From NCBI GenBank assembly GCA_963693315.1, contig OY856187.1, forward strand, positions 376,970,599-377,034,598: a stretch of DNA of 64,000 nucleotides, in the 5' to 3' direction. The DNA is from Diogma glabrata. Its lineage: Eukaryota; Arthropoda; Insecta; Diptera; Cylindrotomidae. This document shows, in pieces, positions 13,166 through 23,875 of the stretch. The position numbers and the translations under genes were made by a program. Below the pieces are notes generated by a model. The model saw only the letters and a program-made list of their open reading frames with translations. It made no database searches and was not told where the DNA came from. Numbering within the stretch: the stretch's first letter is position 1; each line of letters starts with the position of its first letter.

Positions 13166-14602
13166 CACTGCGCGACAATTGGTAGGGGTCAGTGATTCGC
13201 TGGGGTTCTGATTACCGGGAAAAGTTATATCGGTAAAAAAAAAGTTATACGTGTCCCGGCGTTTCGCTGGGTCACGTTTAGGAATCGAGATATATCGATT
13301 TGAAGTTCGTATGTATCATATAGGGGAAATAGTCCACGTTTTGGTGACATGAAACAAATTTAGAAAAATCAAGAATTACAATTCCTTTAATCTACTAATA
13401 CACTATTTCTTTACACAATCAACAGTTTTACAGTTATAAATAAATTTATGAAGTAAAAAAATAACTTTTTGAATAAAAAAGAAAAAAATTGTATTTTAAA
13501 AAATCATGAAAAATTCAAAACAGGAAAAAGTGTCAAGTCTTATTACTTTGACGTACAGTCACATAATCTGTGCACAAAACGAGACATAGATCATGAAAAT
13601 CGATGAACGAATTTCGATTTTATTTACAATTAAGTAAAGGTATCTCATTTTGACAAGAATATTGATTTTTCATAGACATTTTTTTTTTAATTTTTACTGG
13701 AATAAACTCCAAAATTTATTGTTTTAAATGCATTTGGACATGTGTCTATGTGTCTTTGTGTGGCATTTTATTTTTTTTTTACTTTTTTATTTACTATTTT
13801 CTATTTTTTATTTCCTTTATTTTTATTTATTTATTTTATTTTATTATTTTATTTTATTATTTTTAGTATAATTTTATTTTATATTTTATATTTTCATTAT
13901 ATTTTATTATATTATTATTATTATTTATTATTATTATTATTAATATTATTGTTTATTATTATTATCATTTATTATTATTATTGTTTATTATTATTATTTA
14001 TTTCTATTTATTACTATCATTATTATTATTTATTATTATTATTAATTATTCATTATTTGTTATTATTATTTATTATTATTTTTTATTGTTTCTTTATTAT
14101 TTATTTATTATTTATTTATTATTATTTATTTATTATTTTTTATTATTTATACGTTATTTATTTATTATTTATTTTATTTATATATTAAATTTTTTTTATT
14201 TTATTTTTTAATATTTTTATTTTATTATTTTTATTATTTTTTTATTTTACTTTATTATTTTTATTTCATTTATTTATTTATTTTATTTTTTATTTATTTA
14301 ATTTTAATTTCTTTATTTTTTCGTTACTTTTTCAGTATAGTATATCAGTAGATTAAAGGAATTGTAATTCTTAATTTCTAAATTTGTTTCAGCAAAATCG
14401 GACTAGTCGTTCTTGAGTTATGTCAAAAAAAGAACCCCAAACGTGACAATTTCTCCTATATGATACTTACTAATTTCAAATCAATATATCTCGATTCCTA
14501 GACGTGACCCAGCGAAACGCCGGGACACGTATAACTTTTTTTTTACCGATAAATCTTTTCCCGGTAGTCAGAACCCCAGCGGATTTTGACTGTCGCACAG
14601 TG
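13166..14602. mobile_element. Harbinger-like inverted-repeat element with TAA flanks
   Basis: The left end CACTGCGCGACA pairs with TGTCGCACAGTG at the right end. Inverted similarity continues inward for more than 200 bp on each side, including CGCTGGGGTTCTGA, GTCCCGGCGTTTCGCTGGG and GGAATTGTAATTCTT. The flanks read TAA on both sides, a 3-bp duplication typical of PIF/Harbinger. The interior is mostly a low-complexity T/A tract and has no transposase, so this is a non-autonomous copy. Confidence 0.75.
13769..14335. repeat. ATT/TTTA low-complexity tract
   Basis: About 560 bp made almost only of T and A in TTATTA, TTTA and ATTT words, placed between the two arms of the inverted-repeat element. 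The open frames through it (runs of Y, L, I and F) are composition artefacts, not genes. Confidence 0.9.
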
Positions 14603-15320
14603 TAATCATTCGTAAATTACCAAAGTGTTTTCAAATTGTTGGGTTGGAATTTTAATGACAATAAATATATGTAAATCACTGATGATGACCCATGTAATCC
14701 GTTAATGGTTAACTTTTAAAACTGTTCGAACTTCATTTCATAGTTTATTGTTGTAATGCCATACTGGATTTGATGCTGTTGTGTTTTTAGAAAACGTAGT
14801 TTTTTGCAAAGTAAAAAAACAATTAGTTTTGGTTTGGTTTGGGTTTGTTTGTGGAGTTGGTTTTTGAATTGGAGCTAACCAGGTGATAATATCAGAATAA
14901 CAGAAAATAAAATAGGAAATTAGGATTCATTCATAATTTTATACATAGGGAAACACATTCACAACTGTACAATGATTGTATATTTTGATGCAGCATTTGA
15001 AGAATGATGCTCATGGTCGAATTTTTCTTGTCATAGCGAGTGGTTTAACGCATGCACTATAAACTGACTACCAGCTTACTGGTTGAATGAAAATATTTGC
15101 GAAACTACGACAGGCATGTAACACTGTAAGATAATTGTTTTAAAGAGCAGAAGACGGTGATTATATTTATATTTAAGAAAGATGCCGAACAGTGCACGGA
15201 AAAAGTACCACAAGAATAGGTTTTAGTTCAAATGTTAGCGAGCTTGATGGATGATTATGTTTACAAAGCTTAAGATACCAGAAAAAGATTGAATGTTTTG
15301 AAGATGACATCGCGTGGGTA
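14603..15320. other. non-genic stretch
   Basis: No gene or element identified. A GGTTTGGTTTGGGTTTG run lies at about 14830. Scattered coding-like words near 15180-15260 precede the open frame at 15321 but are interrupted by stops. Confidence 0.5.
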
Positions 15321-15755
15321 GTGATAAGAAAATATCTAGAAGAGGTGGAGCGTAAGTGTCGTTTAACTATAGATATTGTAAGGAGATTATTCTTTTCAGC
15401 CGGTCTTCAATTAGTAGAACACTACATAAAAGTCGTGCTTCAAACAAAGTGTAAAACCATTACACTTAATTTCGATGAGCAAGAAATTATCAATTGTAAT
15501 TTTCCAAGGGCGGTGATAATTCGAAATAATTGTTGGCCAAAAATTTCGAAAGCAAGTATGTTGATAAAAGCACGAAGCCGTAGGCCAATGGCTTTTATCA
15601 ATACCACTTGCTTGAGGAATTTTTCAAAAAATTATGAGAATTTATTACCGGTCGATGGGAATTCGTTTAGAAAATTTTTGTCATTTTCGATTTCATTATA
15701 TTTTTATTTATATTTTATTCTTTATAATAAACAAACAATCAAAAAAATATTATAA
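15321..15755 (+). CDS. unassigned 144-residue open frame
   Basis: Not recognised. The first 110 residues have balanced, protein-like composition with Cys and Trp (motifs EVERKCRLTIDIVRRLFF and NFDEQEIINCNFPRAVIIRN), unlike the low-complexity frames nearby. The last 25 residues (FLSFSISLYFYLYFILY) look like readthrough into AT-rich DNA. No signal peptide or known domain was seen. The frame holds a 12-bp inverted repeat (TTGATAAAAGC ... GCTTTTATCAA) near 15560-15600. It may be a remnant of a mobile element or of a host exon. The sequence just before the hAT at 16037 and just after its end at 19847 can also be joined in one frame (FEQISKEIPRNIEKARLPF then EHMPVMNQQYIKKLC), so a larger decayed gene may once have spanned this site. 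Confidence 0.25.
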   Translation: MIRKYLEEVERKCRLTIDIVRRLFFSAGLQLVEHYIKVVLQTKCKTITLNFDEQEIINCNFPRAVIIRNNCWPKISKASMLIKARSRRPMAFINTTCLRNFSKNYENLLPVDGNSFRKFLSFSISLYFYLYFILYNKQTIKKIL

Positions 15756-16028
15756 ATGGCAGATACAATCTTCACTATGAAAATTATTTTGCAGGAAAAA
15801 AAAAATTGGATTAGTCAAGGCTTTGCAAAAACAAATATTTGTGGTAATTTATCGTGATATAGGTAAACAATTTAATAATCTCCCTATTATTAGTATGATT
15901 AAAATGTGATTGGTCAAACTGAATGATGTCTTTACATTTCGGAGAATTTCGTTGCGTTAAATTCGAACAAAACATTTCGAACAAATTTCCAAAGAAATAC
16001 CTAGGAATATTGAAAAGGCTAGATTGCC
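15756..16028. other. short spacer, possible decayed coding sequence
   Basis: From about 15960 to the hAT boundary a frame stays open and, if the element and one copy of its target duplication are removed, continues for about 15 codons on the far side. This suggests insertion into former coding sequence, but no family is recognised. Confidence 0.3.
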
Positions 16029-16090
16029 GTTTAAAGCAGAGCTGCGGAGTCGGTGCCATAATTAAGCGACTCTAAGTTTTATAAATTTTA

Positions 16091-16427
16091 AATTCGACTT
16101 TGACTCCGACTCCGACTCCGACGCAGACTCCGACTCCGACTCCGACTCCGACTCCGACTCCGACTCCGACTCCGGCTCCGACTCCGACTCCGACTCCGAC
16201 TCCGACTCCGACTCCGACTCCGACTCCGACTCCGACTCCGACTCCGACTCCGACTCCGACTCCGACTCCGACTCCGACTCCGACTCCGACTCCAACTCCG
16301 ACTCCGACTCCGACTCCGACTCCGACTCCGACTCCGACTCCGACTCCGACTCCGATTTCGACTCCGACTCCGACTCCGACTCTGACTCCGACTCTGACTC
16401 CGTCTCCGTCTCCGACTCCGACTTCTA
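16091..16427. repeat. GACTCC hexanucleotide array
   Basis: More than 50 near-perfect 6-bp units (GACTCC) run for about 335 bp, with rare variants such as GCAGAC, GGCTCC, GATTTC and TCTGAC clustering near the ends. On the plus strand it reads as Thr-Pro repeats, on the minus strand as Ser-Glu repeats; neither frame has any other sign of being a gene. The unit equals the subterminal motif of the surrounding hAT element. Confidence 0.95.
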
Positions 16428-16599
16428 CGTATAATACAAAATATTTTTATTTCATTTCGAAACTATGAATTCCACAAAACGTAATAAAACACCTGTATCG
16501 ACGATATAACATCCGAAATGATTGTACAAGGTGGTGAAACTCAAGATTGTTTTAACTTGTTTAAAAATGATCTGTAGGACTAAAACCATACCATAGGAA

Positions 16600-16735
16600 A
16601 TTAAGGAATTCAGGTATGCTGATACCTATTTATAAAATGATACACGCCAGCTGTCTGCAAACTACAGAGAAATCTCTATTCTCTCCTGCACAGCATATAA
16701 GATTTTTTCATACGTTTTTATAGTAGATTAACCAT
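16600..16735 (+). pseudogene. LINE reverse transcriptase fragment (N-terminal motifs)
   Basis: Two adjoining frames read MLIPIYK and then SANYREISILSCTAYKIFSY, matching the conserved LINE RT block with a PIYKKGD stretch followed by NYRGISLL and YKI. A one-base frameshift separates them. It probably belongs to the same dead LINE as 18690-19490, with about 2 kb of other sequence between. Confidence 0.6.
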
Positions 16736-17039
16736 CTAGCTGTAATTGTCAGAGTTTACAATTTTATTTTATTCGAGTACTCATTTCACTCCTTAAAATA
16801 GTATTCATAAATTAAAATGTTTATAATTTCAATATCGTTCTTTCTCGAAGAGCAAAATTTTTAGTTTTTTCGATTTCTCTCCTTTAGAGTTTTTATTTTA
16901 CTTATTTCATTTTTCTCTTCTTTCATCTCATTTGCAAAAAAAGATATTAGTAACTATTTGTCATCCTTTTTATATATTTTTATAATAATACTTGCAAAAT
17001 TGAACAAAACATTTACAATAACGAGAAACTTCAAACCAT

Positions 17040-17115
17040 ACCTTTGAATTAAAAAAAATTACAATTACTTCTTTAGATACTTGAGTTTAATTGTTCTCAA
17101 AAATCCAAAATTAAT
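17040..17115. repeat. direct repeat, copy 1 (partner at 17540-17635)
   Basis: GAAACTTCAAACCATACCTT and the following ~70 bp recur at about 17543 with a few substitutions. The ~500-bp spacing and the tRNA-like segment between the copies suggest duplication by a mobile element or an ancient tandem duplication. Confidence 0.8.
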
Positions 17116-17424
17116 TTAAATTTCCGTAATGTAGTCTAATGTTAATACATATAGGACTACAAATTCACCAAGTGTCACCCATTGATTTCACATTGATTGG
17201 AAACAATCAATAATGACTATACAATCGTGATTTAGGATGTTAATTAGAATAGAAATGTTCACCATTCTACGAATTCACACAAAGTATTGTCTAGAAATTT
17301 AATGCAAAAAATCCCATATAATGTAAAAACATTTTCCATAATATGGAGTCTAATGACAGTAAAAAAATTCAACTTAAGTAAAAAATAAATAAGTGATGAA
17401 GAAGTTTCAACTTTGAAATTGTCA

Positions 17425-17505
17425 TCGCCTCAACGGCGTAATCGATAGCGTGTCTGCCCAAGGATTCGAGCCGGGCACTGACGAGGTAGGTTCGAATCCC
17501 AACCG
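17425..17505 (+). repeat. tRNA-like SINE head (A box and B box)
   Basis: The segment has an A-box-like GGCGTAATCGATAGCG at about 17436 and a B-box GGTTCGAATCC at 17489-17499, with pol III-type spacing. The intervening CCGGGCACTGACGAGGTA does not fold as a normal anticodon arm and variable loop, so it is not a functional tRNA gene. A tRNA-derived SINE or tRNA pseudogene fits best; no 3' tail or target duplication was found. Confidence 0.45.
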
Positions 17506-17539
17506 AAACACGAAAAATGTGAAGTGGAGTTTTTTTCTG

Positions 17540-17635
17540 AGAAACTTCAAACCATACCTTTGAATTGAAAAAATTCCAATTACTTCTTTACTTACTTGAG
17601 TTTAATTGATCTCAAAAATCTAAAATTAATTTACA
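17540..17635. repeat. direct repeat, copy 2 (partner at 17040-17115)
   Basis: Second copy of the repeat beginning GAAACTTCAAACCATACC, continuing through TTACTTGAGTTTAATTG and CAAAAATCTAAAATTAAT. It lies just after the tRNA-like segment. Confidence 0.8.
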
Positions 17636-18689
17636 ATAATTATCTATTTTTCACGTTGGAAAGCATCAATTTTGAAGGTTTGAGTATTTTATAGAAAATA
17701 TTTATTTCAATTTAGGAGTAAGAACGATATTTTATTATATCCACACCTGTATGGGGAGGGGGGTGTTATATTATTTTTAAGTTACTTGCTCTGAAAGAAC
17801 AAAGTAAAGGAGTGATATAAGGAGCGTTTTAAACTCTGAATTATTTAAACCTTTTTGAGAGTATCGTATTTTGAATAGTAAAACGAGAAAACGAAGAGAA
17901 TTTTAGTGGGTGCCCCACTTTCATAATCAATTTTTTGGCAACTATAGGTAAGTCTTTTTGAACTGAAATATCGGATTGGCCATATAAATGATTTATGTCA
18001 AGGAAAGCTAAATTAACTTGATAAGTTTTTATAGAGCAGAAAATCGTATAGGAAAACTAAAAAGTCTGTTTTGACGCAATATGGACGGGTGTTAATTGCA
18101 AGATTGATTTTTTAAAGTAACAAAGCTTTTAATATTTAAATCCTTAAGTTTTGAGGAATTTTCAAAGATAAATGTGGTTTGTGTGTTTTAATAAGCCATT
18201 AAAACTAGCATCCTCTATGAAAATTGTCACTCTTTGACGACAAGTGCGACACATAAAAGGTTGAAGTTTTTAAACAAGGTGACCACTTTTTATTTAATTT
18301 TAGTGTTGTTTGGTTTTAATATACGTATTGCCAATACTGCATTTATTCTGTCACAATCCATTCCATAGCTCCAAACGTAATCAACGGAAAAAAATTACAA
18401 GTCGCTAGATCATAAATTATTAAAAATTTAGTAAAAGAGTGAGAGAACTGCCTTTATTTTTCATAATTCTTTAACTTTGGCAGCCAGGAATGGGAATAGT
18501 TTAACACAATGCATGATGTCATAAAAATGGGCATGCTTTATGAGTTACATCGTAATTTGGTAATAAATTTATAGATTTTTATTTTTTGACACATAATCGA
18601 AAACTTACTTGACAGTCCTATGAAACTTTAGTGTGCTTACTGAAATCAAAGTTTCATTTTTACTTTGTGTATTTCATTTCACAAAATGG

Positions 18690-19490
18690 TTCAAATTATA
18701 ATACTAATGTTGTCAGACAAGATTTTTCACACAAAAATTCTTCCAAGTCCTGTTCATAATAATGGTCTAATGCCAAAATGGTCTGTACCGTTCAAAACAG
18801 GACGGTTGCAAGCCTATTTCCTATACAAAATCAATCCTTTTGCTGTACAACTGTTTCGAGTTAATCAGTGTGGTTTCTGGTAAGGTTCAAGTACTACCGA
18901 TGTACTTTTATCGAAGGATGATTTTGGAAAAATGTCGAAAGGTCAACATACTCCTCTACCTCTCAAGCAGGCCTACGGCTTTCTCGAATGGGAGACTTAA
19001 AGTCAGCGGCCTCACTATCAATGGGAACTGGTTTCATTATTCAAAATAACAGTATAGGAGCCTCACTACATGTGCAAGAATAGAAAACAAAGTACGAAGT
19101 ACTTTAAAAGTGCTTTGCAATTGGCTTTGTTAAAGAGAAACTGCAAAAAAGTTTTAATTTTCGGAGAAAAAAGAATCGAAGGAGTATTTAGAATCAAAAC
19201 TTGACAAAAAAGACAACACGCTTACAGACATTGCAGCTTGAATCGCTGCAGATAATTGAACAATCTACTCGAATAAACTTCTTCTTAAATTACCGCATTT
19301 TTCAACAATCAATTAACACCAAACTCAAGATATACAATACATTGATTAAACAAATGATGATATTTGGGTCACAAACGTAGAGCCGGTTTAGAGTTTGGAA
19401 TTAATAAAATAATTAACATTAGTTCCCCAAAGAATAGGCGACTGCAAGGAAGAACATAACTGCTATCGGACATTGTCGTAATGAACGACC
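18690..19490 (+). pseudogene. decayed LINE reverse transcriptase, C-terminal half
   Basis: Broken frames on the plus strand resemble the later part of a LINE RT. FKTGRLQAYFLYKINPF near 18800 corresponds to the region with the RQGDPLS and LFNLALE motifs. FSNGRLKVSGLTING near 18980 corresponds to the GLKIN thumb region. LKIYNTLIKQMMIFGSQT near 19330 matches the YKTLI-GSET region. Stops and frameshifts are frequent and the catalytic ADD could not be read. Identification is by similarity of motif order only. Confidence 0.45.
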
Positions 19491-19899
19491 TAAAAATAAT
19501 AGTTTTTAAACTGCTGTTACTACTGCCGATTCGAAGCTGGCTAATCCGGCAACGATCCTATATGGAACATAAACAAACAAAAATTTGTGATACTTCATCA
19601 AAGAATTAAAATATTAAATTATTTTTATTTAAAAAAACTATTCCAAAATAATTTATATTATTCTATTATTTTTAAAAAAAACTTTGCAGAAGAAAATATA
19701 AGCAAAAAAAAACAGTTATAATTTTCAAAAAGCTCGGTCTCGAAAATTTTTCTGATTATTTTCCCGACTCCAACTCCAGTTACTAGAAAATTCTTGCCGA
19801 CTCCGACTCCTCAACTCCGACCTCGACTCCGCAGCCCTGGTTTAAAGAACACATGCCAGTGATGAATCAGCAATATATTAAAAAATTATGTATGCAAAT

Positions 19900-21110
19900 T
19901 TTTTTTTTTTTAATAAAATGTGTTGTGTAGTTTACAATATGTGTCACAACAACACACAAAAACCTTTTAAGACCAAGGTCCCACAACAGCATACGATCAA
20001 AGGTGTTGATGGACGTTTAGATAATTCGGGGTAAATTCGTTACATTGGTGACAGTGGTGAAATTTCAGGATGAAATTTCATTTAGATGCATTAAAAGTGC
20101 CACTTATAGCGGAAGCAGGTAAACCTTACGCGCGGTTTCAAAAATGCTCGAAAAGCAAGGTTTATGTAATAAACGTACTAGAAGAAAAGTATTACGGCGA
20201 CCATAATACAGCTATGTAGAATCGAGTTTAATTCTGTGAAATAGGAAAAGCCAGCAGGAGTATTCGTCACCAGAGAAGCGGCTTAGTCTTCTAGCTTACA
20301 CAAATCCGCCGCCTTGATATTATTCTGTGCATTCTGTGAAGATGAAGATAGATGCGTTTACAAACGACAGTCGCAATCGAAACCCACAAAAGGCGATTGC
20401 AAACTAAGCAGTTGTTGTCATGTTTTATTCGTATTTAGTTGGAAAGTAAACCATTCTTCATACGATAAATACAATACAAACAAATATAATGAAAATAGGG
20501 CAATGGTAACAAAAGCATTCAGCGGCCTATAATAACAATTATAAAATTCAGTATGTACTTCTTTATTATTCTAATTATCTTTTTTTAATCTATTTTCTTC
20601 TATTATGCTAGAAAATAAATTTATTCTACATGTGTGGGATGTTAATTTTCTCACGACCGATTTAATTCATGGTTGGTAAATATAGGATTTTTTCCTTTAC
20701 ATAAAATCACTTTGAGAATGAAGCAAATAACTCGCAATGCATTATAGTGCCACATAAGGTCTACAAATGGGGTTTATTCGCCGCTTGAGATACCACTAGG
20801 AAACCAATTCTTAAACCAAGACTAATATGTATATCTACAAGCTCTAATGTATATCTACAAGCTCGTTAGTCTAAACAGCTAAACTGTCAAGATCAAACTA
20901 TGCCATAAAAACAAAACGCAAAATACTTTTGCCAAACTACAAGTAGGTTTATTAAATTTTTGTACAAATTTATGAATCTATAAATGATTTGACGGAGTCA
21001 ATAGCTTTGAGTGGCTTCGATTCACAAGTTTGTCTGACCTAGGTCTAAAAAAAAGTTACGTTGTTGTGACACATATTGTGTAACAACACTTTTATTTTTA
21101 AAAAAATATG
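19900..21110. mobile_element. inverted-repeat pair enclosing ~1.1 kb, possible non-autonomous element
   Basis: ACAATATGTGTCACAACAAC (19934-19953) has its complement at 21060-21079, and similarity extends outward through TGTTGT and a T-rich/AATAAAA edge. The enclosed DNA includes an unrecognised 72-residue frame (20314-20532, with DEDRCVYKRQSQSKPTKGDC) and a stretch ACAAAAACCTTTTAAGACC (about 19957) that recurs at about 36503 in the palindrome arm. The repeats suggest a transposon; its superfamily and exact ends are unknown. Confidence 0.4.
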
Positions 21111-21467
21111 ACCACAAGAGCTCGGTCAACACAAAAAGTTTAAAGACAGAAAGAAAACAATTAGTTCAAACAATCTTACATTAGAGCAGAAGTTGGTATT
21201 CTGCAGAAATGCACCTGGAGGAAGCTGCAGAATTAATACGATAATACATAATATTTGCAATAGAAGAGAAAAAATTATTTTCCTAATGCAAAGGAAGCTA
21301 CAATTAGCTAAATGAAATACAGCTGATAAAATGGTAATGAATATAAGAGGAGCTATTGTAATTAAACGATCGAGTAGTCCTTGGAAGTAGTATGTGATCA
21401 TAGAAGTAATGAATGATGAATGATACATGGTAACGTTGTAGGGTATTCATACCGATGCTGACTAGAT
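21111..21467. other. non-genic spacer
   Basis: No element or gene recognised; a 100-residue frame on the minus strand here is not supported by any motif. Confidence 0.5.
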
Positions 21468-21968
21468 CCCGGGTAAGAATTACCTAATGGGCCAAGCCTG
21501 GGCCAAGTCCGCCCCATAGCTTTTGGGGTTTGGGCCAGACTTAGCATTTTCAAACGGCCCAAGCTTGGCCCAAGCTTGGAATGATGTCCTGGGGCCAAGA
21601 CAGGCAAACCAGACTTGGGCCAAGTCTGGCAAATCAGACTTGGGCCTAGTCTGGCAAACCAGACTTGAGCCAAGTCGTGCAAATCAGACAAAATCTGGCA
21701 TAACAAAACTTTTTTGAAATATTTCATGAAATATTAATTAAATATTTCATGACATATTTCAAAAATATAAATTTCAAGAAACTTAGATTCACTATAACAA
21801 TGCATAACCAGCTGACGAATAACGTGTAATATAATAAACTGAATCTAGACTCAGTTTTGGCATTTACAACTGGCCCAGACTAAAGCCGGAGTTAACTCGC
21901 CAAGGCTTGGCTCGCCAATACTGGCCCGAGGTTGGCCCATTGTTTAACATTGGCAGTTCCTACCCGGG
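21468..21968. mobile_element. CCCGGG-ended MITE, copy 1 (501 bp)
   Basis: The ends are inverted: CCCGGGTAAGAATTACC at the left, and TTGGCAGTTCCTACCCGGG at the right. GGGCCAAG-type words fill both halves. A second copy at 35313-35715 shares the ends, the CTATAGCTTTTGGGGTTGGG-like block, CATTTTCAAACGGCCCA and the AATGTCCTGGGGC block. An AT-rich palindrome of ATTTCATGAAAT words at about 21716-21770 is unique to this copy. No coding capacity. Target duplication unclear (AT on both sides, possibly chance). Confidence 0.7.
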
Positions 21969-22093
21969 ATTACAACAGTAAAGGATTGACGAAGATAACA
22001 TTGATAACTTGTTGATGTATGGTCCCTCTAAGAGCTTCACGATTAGAAATGGAGCTGTTAGAACTATAAGGAGAGATCAGCTAATGCTGTTAA

Positions 22094-23237
22094 GATTAGC
22101 CGAAAGTTTCCAGCCGAAAATAACAAAAATCAGTATAGCAAATTTAATTTTTACGATCTCAGCTGAAATTGTCGAAAGTTCTACGAAAATTTCCAGCCGA
22201 ACGTCGATAATGCAGATTATATTACTTTGTAAAAATAAAACTCCCAAATATCAGCCGAAAAATTGATTGATGACTATGGTCTATAGCAATCTCTCGGAAA
22301 TCGATTATGTCAGGTTTCATGTGGGAAATCTCGGCAAATTCAATTTCCTAAATGTATTTAGCAGCATTGTAAAAATCCTGCCTTTGAAGTGTTATGTCTA
22401 GAGATGGATCAAATTGATGACAATGGTCCATAGCGATCTCTGGAAAAAATATTGGGTCGAGTTTCATGTGGGAAATCTCCGAAAATTCGATGTTCTTTAT
22501 TTTCTATGAGTACTGTAAAAATCCTAACTTTTAAGTGGTAGGTCTGCAAAAGGATCAAATTGGTGACAATCGTCTTAAGCAATCTCAAGGAAAAATATTG
22601 GATTAAGTTTCATGTGGGAAATCTCGGAAAATCAAATTTTCCCAGATTTCCCACATGAAACTTGACTCAATATTTTTTCCAGAGATTTCTATAGACCATT
22701 GTCATTAATTCGATCCATCTCCAGACACAACACTTTAAAGACAGGATTTTAACAGTGCTAATAATAAAATTTAGAAAATTAAGTTTTCCGAGATTTCCCC
22801 CATGAAACTTGACTCAATATTTATTCCAGATTTTACTATTGACCATTGTCACAATTCGATCATTCTGCAGACATAACGCTTTAAAGACAGGATTTTTACA
22901 GTGCTGATAATAAAATTTAGAAAATCGAATTTTCCGAGATTTCACACATAAAACATGACTTAATAATTTTCCAAGAGATTGCTGTAGACTCTTGTCATCA
23001 ATTCGATTCATCTCCAGACATAACACTTTAAAGGAAGGATTTTTACAGTACTATTAAAAAAATTTAAAAAATCGAATTTTCAGAGATTTCCCTCATGTAG
23101 CTTTACCCATACTTTTGCCATAAATTACTTTTGACCTTTAAAATATTGGCTATTTTTTAGTAAGTATTGTCTCTTTCGGATGATTTTTTATTAAAAATCT
23201 ACCTTATCGACTTTCGGCTGGAGCCTTTCGGCTAACT
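22094..23237. mobile_element. inverted-repeat element with head-to-head ~147-bp units, TTAA flanks
   Basis: The left end (GATTAGCCGAAAG, then CCAGCCGAAA) mirrors the right end (TTTCGGCTGG, CTTTCGGCTAACT). Both are flanked by TTAA (22090-22093 and 23238-23241), the duplication used by piggyBac and Kolobok transposons. Inside, three units with GTTTCATGTGGGAAATCTC at 22313, 22461 and 22607 run forward, and four inverted units with GAGATTTCCCACATGAAAC-type sequence begin at about 22638 and recur every ~147 bp. The switch of orientation is at about 22632. No open frame of interest. Superfamily is inferred from TTAA only. Confidence 0.6.
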
Positions 23238-23241
23238 TTAA

Positions 23242-23875
23242 TAGGGTGATCAACTAAGAGTTTCTAAAAAATCTACAAGTTTAGCGGTTAAAAAGCGACA
23301 CAAGGAACTTTGATCAAATTTGATCAAAATGATCAAATTGCTCAAATGTAATCCCGAAACAGGTGAACCCAGATCTTAATGATAATCGTCGAATATATTT
23401 CTGCCATATCATTTATTTACACTTCCACTGTCTGGTAATACAATTTCAATAACTCATCGTCAACAATATTTTTTGTATTGTAATTTTTTTTTTCATTTAT
23501 TTTAACTTATTTCAAATAGATTTCTATTTGTTTTATATAAAAAGAATTCAAAAGAAAATCACGTTCGAAAAACAATCTTCACATTACATAATATTTTCTT
23601 TAAAAGCTTAAACAAACTTTTTATCTATAAACACAAAAAAAAATTTTTTTTGTTTATGTTTTTCTTTCTACAAATTTTTTTTTTCATTACAAAGGTAAAA
23701 ATAATCACAAATATTTGAACTGTCTTAAATGAAAACCTTACACAAAAAAAAAAAATTATTCATGATTTCATTATTATTTTTTAATCAAGTGGTAAACAAT
23801 CTTTGTAAAGAAAATCAAAATTAAAAATAAACTATGTTTTTATAATTTTATTTATTTATTTTTATTAAATCCTAC
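23242..23875. other. AT-rich non-genic stretch
   Basis: No gene or element recognised apart from TGATCAAAT words near 23315-23345 and long poly-A/T runs near 23640-23760. If the exon at 23876 is real, this is its downstream intron on the minus strand. Confidence 0.5.

Larger units (their letters stand above)
16037..19839. mobile_element. 3.8-kb hAT-type element with perfect 8-bp target duplication GTTTAAAG
   Basis: The left end CAGAGCTGCGGAGTCGG and the right end CCGACTCCGCAGCCCTG are imperfect inverted repeats. Both are flanked by GTTTAAAG (16029-16036 and 19840-19847), an exact 8-bp duplication as made by hAT transposases. The subterminal DNA at both ends carries the hexamer GACTCC / GGAGTC; at the left it has expanded into a long array. 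No hAT transposase could be read inside. The interior instead holds a decayed LINE and a tRNA-like sequence. It is probably a non-autonomous or internally replaced copy. Confidence 0.85.

Noticed and set aside
13742..14211. Tyr/Leu/Ile-rich ORFs resembling membrane proteins
   Set aside because: They are translations of an ATT/TTTA low-complexity tract.
16062..16468. Long Ser-Glu and Thr-Pro repeat proteins on either strand
   Set aside because: They are translations of the GACTCC array; no other coding evidence, and the array is explained as a transposon microsatellite.
17425..17505. Functional tRNA gene
   Set aside because: A and B boxes are present but the acceptor and anticodon arms do not pair; kept only as a SINE-like head or tRNA pseudogene.
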